Origin: Acidobacteriaceae bacterium
GTDB lineage: Bacteria > Acidobacteriota > Terriglobia > Terriglobales > Acidobacteriaceae
Assembly (NCBI GenBank): GCA_003162495.1
Contig: PMOF01000056.1
Location: forward strand, 1-8,916
DNA length: 8,916 nucleotides
Direction of reading: 5' to 3'
Part shown: positions 1-6,859 of the stretch, piece after piece
Position numbering within the stretch: position 1 is the first letter of the stretch
Layout: the number at the start of each line of letters is the position of its first letter
Position numbers and translations under genes: made by a program
Notes under the pieces: generated by a model
Told to the model about the DNA's origin: nothing
The model's database searches: none
Seen by the model: only the letters and a program-made list of their open reading frames with translations

Positions 1-69
1 CCCGTCATTGTGTGCCCGCCTCTGACAGTCGCCTAACCGCGCAATGAACAAGTCGCCATTGGCACAGCG

Positions 70-102
70 ATGCACTGCTATAATGTTCTCATAGCAGTGC
101 AT
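70..102 (+). promoter_or_regulatory. Extended -10 promoter embedded in a perfect 12-bp inverted repeat
   Basis: The sequence shows ATGCACTGCTAT (70-81), a 9-base spacer and its exact reverse complement ATAGCAGTGCAT (91-102). The left arm runs into TGCTATAAT (76-84), a perfect extended -10 element. This would start transcription near base 91, giving a leader of about 46 bases before the GTG at 137. The arm centres lie 21 bp apart, two helical turns, as expected of an operator for a dimeric regulator. The best -35 candidate, TTGGCA at 59-64, is only 14 bp from the -10, so the extended -10 may act largely alone. The dyad is followed by TTTTT (102-106), so a terminator for an unseen upstream plus-strand gene is the alternative. 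The repeat itself is certain; its role is inferred. Confidence 0.6.
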
Positions 103-136
103 TTTTCTGTCTTGGGATCTTGGCGGGAGGCGGACG

Positions 137-910
137 GTGACCCTGGACACGACTCTTTGGTTGGCAGGCGATGGCGCGACGGCAGTCGCCGTTGGTCTGC
201 TCGTCGCAAGGGGTGTATTCCGCACATTCCCGATATTTTCTTCCTATCTTATTTGGAGCCTTCTTAGCGACGCAGCGGCATTTACCGCAGCGCATTCCTA
301 CCCGGCAAATTTCAGAACCGTCTATTTGATCGTTTTGATCATCGATTCCCTTTTTCAGTTCGGAGTGCTGCTGGAACTGTCGTGGTCCGTACTGCGACCG
401 CTTCGGGCTGTTCTCCCACCTTGGACTTTGGTGGCTCTTGCGGCGCTCATCGTGCTCATCGGCGCAGCGGTTTGGCCATTTGCGACCCGCCCTGGCTTGA
501 GCGCTCTTTCGATGGCAGGCCGCATGACTTTTCACACCCAGGAAACCTTCGCAATTCTTCGTGTCTTGTTCTTTCTGGTTCTGGCCGGATGCAGTCAGTT
601 GCTCTCCATTGGATGGCGAGATCGCGAACTCCAAATTGTCACCGGCCTCGGGTTCTATTCTCTGGTAAGCCTGGCCGTATGGATGCAACACAGTACGGGT
701 CCGCAATACCATGTCCTCGATCAGATCGTAGCGGTCAGTTATGTCTGCTCCCTGGCCTATTGGATATTCGCCTTCTCGCAAAAAGAGGCTGAACGGCAGA
801 ATTTCACCCCGCAAATGCAAGATCTGCTATTGGCCATGGCTGGAACTGCCCGATCGACCCGCATTGCGATGGCCAATTCGGCAGCAGGACCCGGCCAAAG
901 GCAGGATTAG
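137..910 (+). CDS. Seven-helix integral membrane protein of unknown function
   Basis: The 257-residue protein has seven hydrophobic segments at about residues 8-26, 34-52, 60-82, 95-115, 135-156, 165-182 and 194-213, and a short cytoplasmic-looking tail with the motif FTPQMQDLLLAMAGTAR near residues 223-239. I recognise this architecture and tail from uncharacterised proteins common in acidobacterial genomes, but I cannot name a function; no catalytic or ligand-binding signature is visible. The GTG start at 137 is chosen because GGGAGG (125-130) lies six bases upstream and the first helix begins just after it. A strong extended -10 within an inverted repeat lies upstream at 70-102, so the gene may be individually regulated. 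A long antisense frame overlaps most of it but lacks any protein-like composition. Roles in sensing or membrane remodelling are guesses only. Confidence 0.82.
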   Translation: MTLDTTLWLAGDGATAVAVGLLVARGVFRTFPIFSSYLIWSLLSDAAAFTAAHSYPANFRTVYLIVLIIDSLFQFGVLLELSWSVLRPLRAVLPPWTLVALAALIVLIGAAVWPFATRPGLSALSMAGRMTFHTQETFAILRVLFFLVLAGCSQLLSIGWRDRELQIVTGLGFYSLVSLAVWMQHSTGPQYHVLDQIVAVSYVCSLAYWIFAFSQKEAERQNFTPQMQDLLLAMAGTARSTRIAMANSAAGPGQRQD

Positions 911-1085
911 GGATCCGCTGGCCTGCACCGGTTACTAAAGTGTATTGACCTCTTGGGTTACAGTTTGGCTCGAAAGATTAAGAAAATCGCAATAATTAGT
1001 GCACAGGCTCCTGATTTTCTGTTACTACTAGGGAGACTGATCAAGAGCCGAAGGGTTTCTTAGGTCAATCAAGTGGTTACCAGAT

Positions 1086-1102
1086 CGAACTTTTGAGGTT
1101 CG
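1086..1102 (+). promoter_or_regulatory. Small hairpin enclosing the ribosome binding site of the 1106 gene
   Basis: CGAAC (1086-1090) can pair with GTTCG (1098-1102), leaving a seven-base loop that ends in GAG of the likely Shine-Dalgarno GAGG (1095-1098). The start codon ATG is at 1106. The stem is only five base pairs, so it may be chance; if it forms in RNA, it would partly cover the ribosome binding site. Confidence 0.25.
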
Positions 1103-1105
1103 CGA

Positions 1106-1624
1106 ATGATTCTGATCCTGCTCCAAATTGTGGTAATTGCAGCCATCGTGCTGTTCCTTGGTCATTGGCGTAATGCGGTGCGACGGCGTAACACGCAGAC
1201 GTGGGATTCACTTCTCGCGCGCCTGCGTCCCGACTGGAGCGCCCGCGAACTCAGCGATCACTTCCTTTGGAAGGAAGGCTTGAACGCGACACCCGATGAC
1301 GCCTGGAGGCGCATGGAGGGCCCGAAAGGCCTGTGGGTGATGTACCAGAACGCGCGCGTCATGCTAGAAATGGCCGACTTTGCCGACAAGAACTCCACCG
1401 GCATGGATCGCGTGCTTCTCGAGACCCTGCGCAGCGACGCCATGCAGATTCGCGTATGTGTGCTGATGGCCCTGGCGCAGTACGGATTCACTCAGGCCAG
1501 CGAAGGCGTCCGCGTGAATGCATTCCGCGCGGCCTCGATGTATACCGGAATGGCCGCCCGGATGACGCAATTGCTCCAGAATCACGCTGCCGTGATGGTC
1601 CCCGATTTTGTGGCGGCCATGTAG
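1106..1624 (+). CDS. Small membrane-anchored protein of unknown function
   Basis: The 172-residue protein begins with one strongly hydrophobic segment (about residues 2-19) followed by a basic stretch (RNAVRRR), the pattern of an N-terminal anchor with the rest in the cytoplasm. The remainder is soluble and mostly helical: a Trp-rich section around residues 32-75 (including DWSARELSDHFLWKEG) and a helical C-terminal half rich in Ala and Met. No enzyme motif is visible and I do not recognise a named family. The ATG at 1106 follows GAGG at 1095-1098, seven bases away. It is separated from the upstream membrane-protein gene by 195 bases without a clear promoter, and is followed within 25 bases by a strong terminator. 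Codon use and composition support a real gene; an overlapping minus-strand frame is its shadow. Confidence 0.75.
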   Translation: MILILLQIVVIAAIVLFLGHWRNAVRRRNTQTWDSLLARLRPDWSARELSDHFLWKEGLNATPDDAWRRMEGPKGLWVMYQNARVMLEMADFADKNSTGMDRVLLETLRSDAMQIRVCVLMALAQYGFTQASEGVRVNAFRAASMYTGMAARMTQLLQNHAAVMVPDFVAAM

Positions 1625-1644
1625 TTCGGATTCCTGCACCATTG

Positions 1645-1672
1645 CAAAACCCCGGCCTCGGCCGGGGTTTTG
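1645..1672. terminator. Bidirectional rho-independent terminator
   Basis: CAAAACCCCGGC (1645-1656) pairs perfectly with GCCGGGGTTTTG (1661-1672) around a four-base CTCG loop. The GC-rich core is flanked by A4 on one side and T4 on the other, so it can terminate in both directions. It sits exactly between the ends of two convergent genes (stop codons at 1622-1624 on plus and 1696-1698 on minus), which fits this role well. Confidence 0.9.
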
Positions 1673-1695
1673 TGCGTAAGCGGTAATCATCTGCC

Positions 1696-2676
1696 TCAAG
1701 CCGGATTGGAATCGAGAAAGGCATTCACCCGCAGGTATGCCTCCTCGCTCAGCCTGAATTCGAGCGCCGGCGCCAGCCCTTCGACCTGCTGCCCACTGCG
1801 CCCGCCCACGATTGCAGCGGTAATCGCCGGATGACGCAGCGTCCAGGCCACGGCTACCACGCCAGGGCTTACACCGTGACCGCTGCCGATCTCCCGCAAC
1901 AGTTCCACGAGTCGCAGATTGCGGCTGAGCCGCGGTTCGTTGAACTCGGGCGCCCGCCGACGCCAATCGTCCGCCGGAAGGGCTGCAACGCGCTCAGCGG
2001 TCATCTTGCCCGTCAACAGCCCGGAGACCATGGGCGAATAGTTGATGACCCCGATGCCGTTGGCCTGTGCAAAAGGCAGCACCTCAGCCTCAATGTTCCG
2101 GCGCAACATGGAAAAGGGCGGCTGCAAGCTGGTAATGGGCGCAATCTTCTGGGCGCGCTTCATCTGGTCAACGGAGAAATTCGAGACCCCAATCCAGCGC
2201 ACCTTGCCCTGCTCACGGAAACGCGAAAGCGCTTCCCAGCCTTCCTCCAATTCCTCTTCAGGGTTCGGCCAATGAATCTGGTAGAGGTCGATCGTCTCCA
2301 CTCCCAGCCGCCTCAGTGAGCCCTCCAGCTCCTCGGCCAGCGACCCTGCCTTGAGCGAGCGGTAGATGGAGCGGTCTTTGTGCCAGCGCATCGAGCACTT
2401 GGTAAACACCAGAGGCGTCGCCCCGGCGTGGCTCTTGACGGCGCGGCCAACCACCTCTTCCGAGTGGCCCAGCCCATAAATGGCCGCCGTATCGATCCAG
2501 TTCATGCCCACATCGAGAGCACGGTGGATGGCGTCAATGGATTCGTTATCGTCCTGAGGTCCCCAGGCGAATTCCCAGTTGCCCCCGCCAATGGCCCACG
2601 CGCCAAAGCCGATAGGAGTCAGTTGAAGGTCGGAGTTGCCAAGGGTGCGAAGTGCAGTTGCTGTTGAGGTTTTCAT
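1696..2676 (-). CDS. Aldo/keto reductase
   Basis: This 326-residue protein is an NADPH-dependent aldo/keto reductase of the TIM-barrel superfamily, expected to reduce aldehydes or ketones in the cytoplasm; its true substrate cannot be predicted. The family tetrad is complete: Asp62 in NWIDTA, Tyr67 in AAIYG, Lys93 in FTKC and His135 in QIHWP. Further family markers are GVSNFS after the first half of the barrel, INYSPMVSGLLTGK, and AIVGGRS near the C-terminus in the region that normally grips the cofactor 2'-phosphate. Length is typical. A GTG codon lies directly before the ATG at 2676 and could also start translation; neither has a clear Shine-Dalgarno. The gene shares a 147-bp divergent region with the toxin-antitoxin operon, and ends at a bidirectional terminator. 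Confidence 0.93.
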   Translation of the reverse strand: MKTSTATALRTLGNSDLQLTPIGFGAWAIGGGNWEFAWGPQDDNESIDAIHRALDVGMNWIDTAAIYGLGHSEEVVGRAVKSHAGATPLVFTKCSMRWHKDRSIYRSLKAGSLAEELEGSLRRLGVETIDLYQIHWPNPEEELEEGWEALSRFREQGKVRWIGVSNFSVDQMKRAQKIAPITSLQPPFSMLRRNIEAEVLPFAQANGIGVINYSPMVSGLLTGKMTAERVAALPADDWRRRAPEFNEPRLSRNLRLVELLREIGSGHGVSPGVVAVAWTLRHPAITAAIVGGRSGQQVEGLAPALEFRLSEEAYLRVNAFLDSNPA

Positions 2677-2738
2677 CACAAAACCATAGATGCGCAGCGG
2701 CCCAGACAGATACAGAAACTGGAAACGATTGCATTTGC

Positions 2739-2771
2739 GATACGCATCAGTTGCCTGAATTGATGCGTATC
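2739..2771. promoter_or_regulatory. Operator copy 1 of the toxin-antitoxin operon
   Basis: GATACGCATCA (2739-2749), an 11-base spacer and TGATGCGTATC (2761-2771) form a perfect 11-bp inverted repeat. Its core, CGCATCA-N11-TGATGCG, recurs with identical spacing 38 bases downstream. Ribbon-helix-helix antitoxins usually bind paired inverted repeats in their own promoter, so this is the probable antitoxin binding site. It lies upstream of the likely promoter and could also affect the divergent reductase gene. Confidence 0.7.
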
Positions 2772-2780
2772 TCCAAAGAA

Positions 2781-2805
2781 CGCATCATGCTAAACTATTG
2801 ATGCG
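2781..2805. promoter_or_regulatory. Operator copy 2 of the toxin-antitoxin operon, overlapping its -10
   Basis: CGCATCA (2781-2787), an 11-base spacer and TGATGCG (2799-2805) repeat the core of the upstream operator with the same spacing. The spacer holds TGCTAAACT (2788-2796), a plausible extended -10 element (TAAACT at 2791-2796) for the antitoxin gene, with a predicted start near 2803. Binding here would directly block RNA polymerase. No good -35 is present at the matching distance. Promoter assignment is inferred. Confidence 0.65.
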
Positions 2806-2823
2806 CAATGGGAGCCCAGGCCA

Positions 2824-3048
2824 ATGAGAACAACCCTCAATATCAGCGACGACGTGCTCCAACAGGTGAAGCAGTTTGCCGCGGCCCGCTCAATGCCAAC
2901 CGGAGCGGCTGCCAGCTATCTGCTCAAACAAGCGTTGAACAAGCCGCTCGGAACCCGCATCGAAGAGGGCTTTGAGGTCTTCGACGTGCCCGAGGACAGC
3001 CCTGTCATCTCGCAGGAACATGTGCAGCGGCTGATCGACGATCTGTAA
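2824..3048 (+). CDS. vapB: Ribbon-helix-helix antitoxin of a VapBC-type module
   Basis: The 74-residue protein begins with RTTLNIS, the short beta-strand of a ribbon-helix-helix DNA-binding domain, followed by two helices (about residues 9-22 and 26-38). This opening is typical of VapB-type antitoxins. The C-terminal half (FEVFDVPEDSPVISQEHV, about residues 50-67) is acidic and probably wraps around and inactivates the toxin. It would bind the two inverted repeats upstream and repress its own operon, more strongly in complex with the toxin. GGAG at 2811-2814 precedes the ATG by nine bases. The toxin gene starts 11 bases after its stop codon, the standard antitoxin-first order. The vapB name reflects family resemblance, not a proven orthologue. 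Confidence 0.87.
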   Translation: MRTTLNISDDVLQQVKQFAAARSMPTGAAASYLLKQALNKPLGTRIEEGFEVFDVPEDSPVISQEHVQRLIDDL

Positions 3049-3059
3049 GGAGGTATGGG

Positions 3060-3503
3060 GTGGGTCCTTGGCTCCTGGATGTCAATCTTCTATTGGCGTG
3101 GCTCTGGCCAAAGCATATCTTCCATCACGATGCTCTTTCCTGGCTCAAACAGAACTGGTATCGAGGATGGGCGACTTGCCCATTTACTGAGACCGGCTTC
3201 TTGAGGATTGTCAGCAGCCCATCATTTTCGCCGTTAGCTCCTGCTGTCGCCGAGGCGCATCGCCTTCTGAGAGAGCAAATGCGCCCTGAGCTTGGCCATC
3301 AATTCTGGGCAGCGAATCTGAGTTGTGCCGAGTCCGGCGTCAGCTACATGCGCGGAGTGTCCGGACCCCAGCAGATCACGGACGCATACCTGCTTGCACT
3401 CGCGATTCAGAATGAGGGCTGCCTGGTAACCCGGGACCGACGCACTCGAGTACTGGCTCCGAAGGGGAGTTTGGCTTATCCGCACCTACTCATCCTGCCA
3501 TAA
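3060..3503 (+). CDS. vapC: PIN-domain ribonuclease toxin of a VapBC-type module
   Basis: The 147-residue protein is a PIN-domain endoribonuclease, the toxic half of a type II toxin-antitoxin system; family members cut tRNA or rRNA to stop translation. All four acidic metal-binding residues are visible: Asp7 in LLDVNLL, Glu44 in FTETGFLRI, Asp108 in ITDAYLLALA and Asp126 in VTRDRR, so the nuclease should be active. Length is normal. The start is GTG at 3060, five bases after an almost ideal Shine-Dalgarno AAGGAGGT (3047-3054) that overlaps the antitoxin stop codon; an ATG at 3055 is in another frame. Translation is probably coupled to the antitoxin. Its target RNA cannot be told from sequence. 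It converges on the aminopeptidase gene with only 16 bases between them and no recognisable terminator. Confidence 0.9.
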   Translation: MGPWLLDVNLLLAWLWPKHIFHHDALSWLKQNWYRGWATCPFTETGFLRIVSSPSFSPLAPAVAEAHRLLREQMRPELGHQFWAANLSCAESGVSYMRGVSGPQQITDAYLLALAIQNEGCLVTRDRRTRVLAPKGSLAYPHLLILP

Positions 3504-3519
3504 TCGCGAACGTTCAAAC

Positions 3520-4578
3520 TTACGCCGCAATCAAGAATCGTCCATCGCGCATGATCTGCTCCGTGACCTGCTCCGCGCCCGCCCCTGACTCCAGCCAGAT
3601 GTTGAAGCCCAACCCCACCACGTCAATGTGCGTGCCAGAGCGCCACGGAGCGCCGGTATGTTCGCCGTAGGGATTGCCGAAAGCGATGTGGATGCCGGGA
3701 AACTTTTCGTCCTGCAGAATGTTGCCGATTACTCGCTCCACGCCCAGGTTGGTGCCGATGGCGAACTCGCCCACGCGGTCGGAGTTCTCGTCGGTGTGCG
3801 TGTAGGCCCAGAAGTCCGCCTCCAGTTGCTTGTTCACGCTCGCGCAGCTCACAATCCGGTTGCCGGCAATCTCGATGGTCAACGGAGTCGCCGCCAGCAG
3901 TCCATAGCGTGCGCAGAGCCAGTCGCCCACCACGCCGTCCACCACAAAAGTCCCGTTCACTTCGCCGGGCGAAGTAAAGCACTCGCCGCCCGGCAGGTTG
4001 CCCCACTTCTCCGCCGAGATGATCCCCGATGTCTTGAACCATTTGTAGCCGGGATTCATCTCCGCCGTAATGTTTGTTCCCGCGGTCGTCGTGGCGCGAA
4101 TCCGCGTCGCCTTGCGCACCCGCTCCAAAACCTTTTGGCTCAGCCGGTCAACAAGGTCAAAGTCTGCCCGCATCCCCTGGCACATAATTTCCTGGGTAAT
4201 GTTGACCATGTGCGCGTGGCGCATGTGCCGCCGGTTCACCACGTCCGTCATCTGCATCCGCGAACGCAGCTCGTTGGCCTGCACCTGTACGGCAAAAATG
4301 GAAACCTGCGAAGTCTCCATATCGGCCAGCACCGCGGCAGGCATGTCCACTAGCGGGCGCGGCGCCAGGTCTTCCAGCACGAACACGTTCCATGGGCAAC
4401 CGCGCTCCGCCAACTGAGCGGCCAGCGCGGCGGCAATGGGCTCCGTAACGCGGTCGGTAATCAGCGTAACCTTTTCGGCGGGATCGATGCGCAGGCAGGT
4501 GGTCACGGCGGAACGTGCTCCGGGCGCGAGTTCGGCTGGGTATGGAAGGGAGAGAAGGTGCGCGGTGGTTTCGGTCAT
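3520..4578 (-). CDS. Family M29 aminopeptidase (aminopeptidase T/AmpS type)
   Basis: The 352-residue protein resembles the M29 family of cytoplasmic two-metal aminopeptidases, which remove N-terminal residues from small peptides. Likely metal ligands, matched by order and local motif, are Glu199 (PGGECFTSP), Glu271 (GEFAIGTN), His297 (GIHIAFG), Tyr304 (GNPYGEH), His317 and Asp319 (GTHIDVV). His-to-Tyr spacing (7) and the HxD pair fit the family, but the protein is shorter than the roughly 410 residues of classical members, with a shorter Tyr-to-His loop, so it may be a distinct subgroup with its own substrate. The ATG at 4578 has only a distant GAGGA about 14 bases upstream. The gene is last in a five-gene minus-strand run, 111 bases after the GCS2-type ligase, so it may have its own promoter. 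A role trimming the ligase product is a guess. Confidence 0.87.
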   Translation of the reverse strand: MTETTAHLLSLPYPAELAPGARSAVTTCLRIDPAEKVTLITDRVTEPIAAALAAQLAERGCPWNVFVLEDLAPRPLVDMPAAVLADMETSQVSIFAVQVQANELRSRMQMTDVVNRRHMRHAHMVNITQEIMCQGMRADFDLVDRLSQKVLERVRKATRIRATTTAGTNITAEMNPGYKWFKTSGIISAEKWGNLPGGECFTSPGEVNGTFVVDGVVGDWLCARYGLLAATPLTIEIAGNRIVSCASVNKQLEADFWAYTHTDENSDRVGEFAIGTNLGVERVIGNILQDEKFPGIHIAFGNPYGEHTGAPWRSGTHIDVVGLGFNIWLESGAGAEQVTEQIMRDGRFLIAA

Positions 4579-4689
4579 GCGTCGGGTACAAATCCTCGTT
4601 CAAAATAAATTCAGGGGCCAAAACCCTTGCTCTTTGAGGTTACTTGAAAATTCTCGGGAATGAAATGAGGCCAGCTGTCGGTGTAGCCG

Positions 4690-5796
4690 TCACAACCCCG
4701 CCGCCGTCTCCCGCGCCATGTAATCTACCACCTCTTTCAAGTCGCCTTTGCTCTCTTCAAAAACTTTCAACTGCCGATCGGCGCCCGTGCCGTTGGCCAT
4801 GATCGTGCGGATACCATCGATCGCTTTCCTGCTGCCCAGTTCATCCACCGCCGGATCGATCAGCGCAAGGTATTCCTCAAGCAGTTCGCGCTCCGGCACT
4901 TCCTGCTGCTTGCCAAAGTCGATCAGCTTGCCGTCCAACCCATAGCGCACGGCGCGAAACTTGTTCTCCATCAGAAGCGGGCGCGCGTATTGGCGATAAT
5001 CCTGGTTCGCCTCATGCAGTTGGTAGAGATACAGCGCGGTCGCCTGGATCAGCGCCGCAATCGCCACCGTCTCTTCGGCGCGCATGGGAATATCGCAGGC
5101 ACGCACCTCGACGGTATTGAAGAATGGATGCGGCCGTATATCCCACCAGATCTTTTTAGCGTTGTCGATGCAGTTTGTGCGCACCAGCAGGCTCACATAG
5201 TTTTCAAACTCCGAGTAACTCGAGAAAGCATCGGGAATGCCGGTGCGGGGAAAGTTCTCAAACACCTTGGAACGATAACCCTTGTAGCCCGTATTCAGGC
5301 CCAGCCAGAACGGCGAGTTGGTGGCCAGCGCCATGATATGCGGCAGAAAATAGCGCATCGAATTCATGATGCGGATGGCCGCCTCGCGATCCTCAATACC
5401 CACATGCACGTGCAAACCGAAGATCAGGTTGGCGCGCGCCACCAGTTGCAAATCCTTTACCACCTGGTGATAGCGCGGGTCGGGATAAATCTCCTGCGTG
5501 CGCCAGTCAGCAAAAGGATGCGTCGCTCCGGCCACCAGCACCAGGCCGTGTTCGCGGGCCAGTTTGATCATCTCCCGGCGCAGTTCATAAATATCTTCCC
5601 GCGCCTCGTCGATGTTGCGGCAAACCCGCGTGCCTACCTCCACCACCGAGGTATGCATCTCCGCCTTCACGCGCTCTTGCAGCCGCAGCTTCCCCGCGGC
5701 CAGCATCTCCGTTTCGATGTGCGAGCGCAGATCGCGCGTCACCGGATCGATGGTCTGGTACTCCTCTTCAATGCCGAGCGAAAACGATGGCCGCAT
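4690..5796 (-). CDS. Carboxylate-amine ligase, GCS2/YbdK family
   Basis: The 368-residue protein belongs to the glutamate-cysteine ligase type 2 family, close in length to E. coli YbdK (372), which joins a carboxylate such as glutamate to an amine using ATP. Signature blocks in order are GIEEEYQ (8-14), GLHVHVG (127-133), NSPFWLG (160-166), WWDIRPH (217-223), NTVEVRACD (227-235) and NKFRAVRYG (278-286). I chose the ATG at 5796 because GGAG lies five bases upstream (5802-5805) and the conserved domain starts at residue 5. A longer in-frame start, GTG at 5886, would overlap the end of the ATP-grasp gene and add 30 unconserved-looking residues. It follows the ATP-grasp gene by 79 bases, suggesting the two ligases act in one pathway. 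True glutamate-cysteine ligase activity is possible but unproven; YbdK itself is weak at this. Confidence 0.92.
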   Translation of the reverse strand: MRPSFSLGIEEEYQTIDPVTRDLRSHIETEMLAAGKLRLQERVKAEMHTSVVEVGTRVCRNIDEAREDIYELRREMIKLAREHGLVLVAGATHPFADWRTQEIYPDPRYHQVVKDLQLVARANLIFGLHVHVGIEDREAAIRIMNSMRYFLPHIMALATNSPFWLGLNTGYKGYRSKVFENFPRTGIPDAFSSYSEFENYVSLLVRTNCIDNAKKIWWDIRPHPFFNTVEVRACDIPMRAEETVAIAALIQATALYLYQLHEANQDYRQYARPLLMENKFRAVRYGLDGKLIDFGKQQEVPERELLEEYLALIDPAVDELGSRKAIDGIRTIMANGTGADRQLKVFEESKGDLKEVVDYMARETAAGL

Positions 5797-5875
5797 GCGG
5801 ACTCCAGGGGAAAGCCTTGCGCCATTGTAGCGTGTGCCGAGTGCCGTTGGGCTCGATTCTGTGACTTGAGAAGCC

Positions 5876-6859
5876 TCATGCCCCACTCTTCCCGCTCGTC
5901 TTTTTTGCGGACTTCTTCGCCTTCACCGCCTGCGCTCCCAAAAATGCCGCCCACCGCAACTCCGGCACCTGCGGCGCCAATTTCGCTTTGGCAATCGCCA
6001 GGTCCGCCACCTCGCGCACAATCCAGTCGAAGTTCGCCTGCCCCACCGAATGCAGATCCGCATCGGGCGCGGGATTCATGAAGTCGATCGCGTAGGGAAT
6101 CCCATCCTCCACCGCAAACTCCACCGTGTTCAAATCGTAACCCAACGCCCTGCACAACGTCAGCGCATCCTGTTCCACACGCTTGAGCAGCTTTTTGTCG
6201 TACTCCGGCGGAAATTGCAGATAGCGCTCCGCATGCGGCCTGCGCGGGTCGTAGGGCATGATGTGCACTTTCTCCTGCCCCACCACATAACAGCGAAAAT
6301 ACTCGTTGAAATCAACCGCCTTCTGGTAGGTCATGCACAGGTCGTGCGACTGGTCGTAAGCCGCAAAAAACTCCTCGCGATTGTGAATGTGATACACGTC
6401 GCGCCAGCCGCCGCCATCCACCGGCTTCATGAATCCGTGCTCCCCAACATACGCAAACACCGATTCCCAATCCAGCGGGTATTCCAGATTCCGCATGGAT
6501 CGGTCCGTTGTTCCCTCGGGGTGCTTCTTGTGCGGCAAAATCACCGTCCGCGGAACGGCCACGCCCAGCTTGGCCGCCAGCGTGTAATTGAAAAACTTGT
6601 CGTCTGCCGACCACCAGAACGGGTTGTTGATAATCGCCGTTCCATTGATGGCCGCGTGCTTCAGAAAAGCGCGGTAGAACAGGATGTCGTGCGAAATGCG
6701 GTCGACGATCACTGCATAGTTCGGAGCCTTGTCCAGATGCACGGCGCCGGTCTTCACAAATTCCGCCCGTATGCCGTCAAGATTGCGCGCATTGATGTGC
6801 TCCACCAGCGCACCGGGAAAGCTGTTCTCCATGCCGAACAGAATGCCGATCGTTTTCAT
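5876..6859 (-). CDS. ATP-grasp ligase (RimK-like)
   Basis: The 327-residue protein has an ATP-grasp fold, whose members form amide bonds through an acyl-phosphate. Visible elements are an N-terminal Rossmann-like region (TIGILFGMENS), Lys88 in ADDKFF, the ATP-binding Lys145 in FMKPVDGGGW with its glycine-rich loop, Glu186 and Arg189 in FNEYFR, and the magnesium ligands around Glu247 (VEFAV), Asp259 and Asn262 (IDFMNPAPDAD). The last 15 residues are a Lys/Ser/Ala tail, perhaps for RNA or protein contact. The ATG overlaps the DinB gene stop codon as ATGA (6856-6859), and GGAGGG lies eight bases upstream (6868-6873), so translation is coupled to the upstream gene. The neighbouring GCS2-type ligase suggests two successive ligations. 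Substrates are unknown; D-Ala-D-Ala ligase or glutathione synthetase identity is not supported by close motif match. Confidence 0.88.
   Translation of the reverse strand: MKTIGILFGMENSFPGALVEHINARNLDGIRAEFVKTGAVHLDKAPNYAVIVDRISHDILFYRAFLKHAAINGTAIINNPFWWSADDKFFNYTLAAKLGVAVPRTVILPHKKHPEGTTDRSMRNLEYPLDWESVFAYVGEHGFMKPVDGGGWRDVYHIHNREEFFAAYDQSHDLCMTYQKAVDFNEYFRCYVVGQEKVHIMPYDPRRPHAERYLQFPPEYDKKLLKRVEQDALTLCRALGYDLNTVEFAVEDGIPYAIDFMNPAPDADLHSVGQANFDWIVREVADLAIAKAKLAPQVPELRWAAFLGAQAVKAKKSAKKTSGKSGA

Noticed and set aside
1..36. The tail of an upstream plus-strand gene ending in TAA at 34-36
   Set aside because: Only 11 codons are visible, which is too little to distinguish coding from non-coding sequence.
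89..820. A 243-codon minus-strand open frame opposite the seven-helix protein
   Set aside because: Its predicted product is charged and low in structure-forming patterns, while the plus strand encodes seven clean hydrophobic helices.
945..950. TTGACC as a -35 box for the gene at 1106
   Set aside because: No acceptable -10 lies 15-19 bases downstream; the A/T-rich AATAAT at 991-996 is far from it and only weakly placed relative to TTGGCT at 965.
944..1071. ATTGACCT and AGGTCAAT as distant inverted repeats in the 911-1105 gap
   Set aside because: Eight-base matches more than 100 bases apart are expected by chance, and nothing nearby supports a mobile-element end.
3504..3519. A terminator between the convergent toxin and aminopeptidase genes
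   Set aside because: Only the short palindrome GAACGTTC is present, with no T-tract or usable stem.
3628..4353. A 241-codon plus-strand open frame opposite the aminopeptidase gene
   Set aside because: It is an antisense shadow with His/Arg/Val-rich composition and no recognisable motif.
4990..6081. A 363-codon plus-strand open frame opposite the GCS2 and ATP-grasp genes
   Set aside because: It lies antisense to two well-supported enzymes, is rich in Arg, His and Gln as frame shadows are, and shows no domain.
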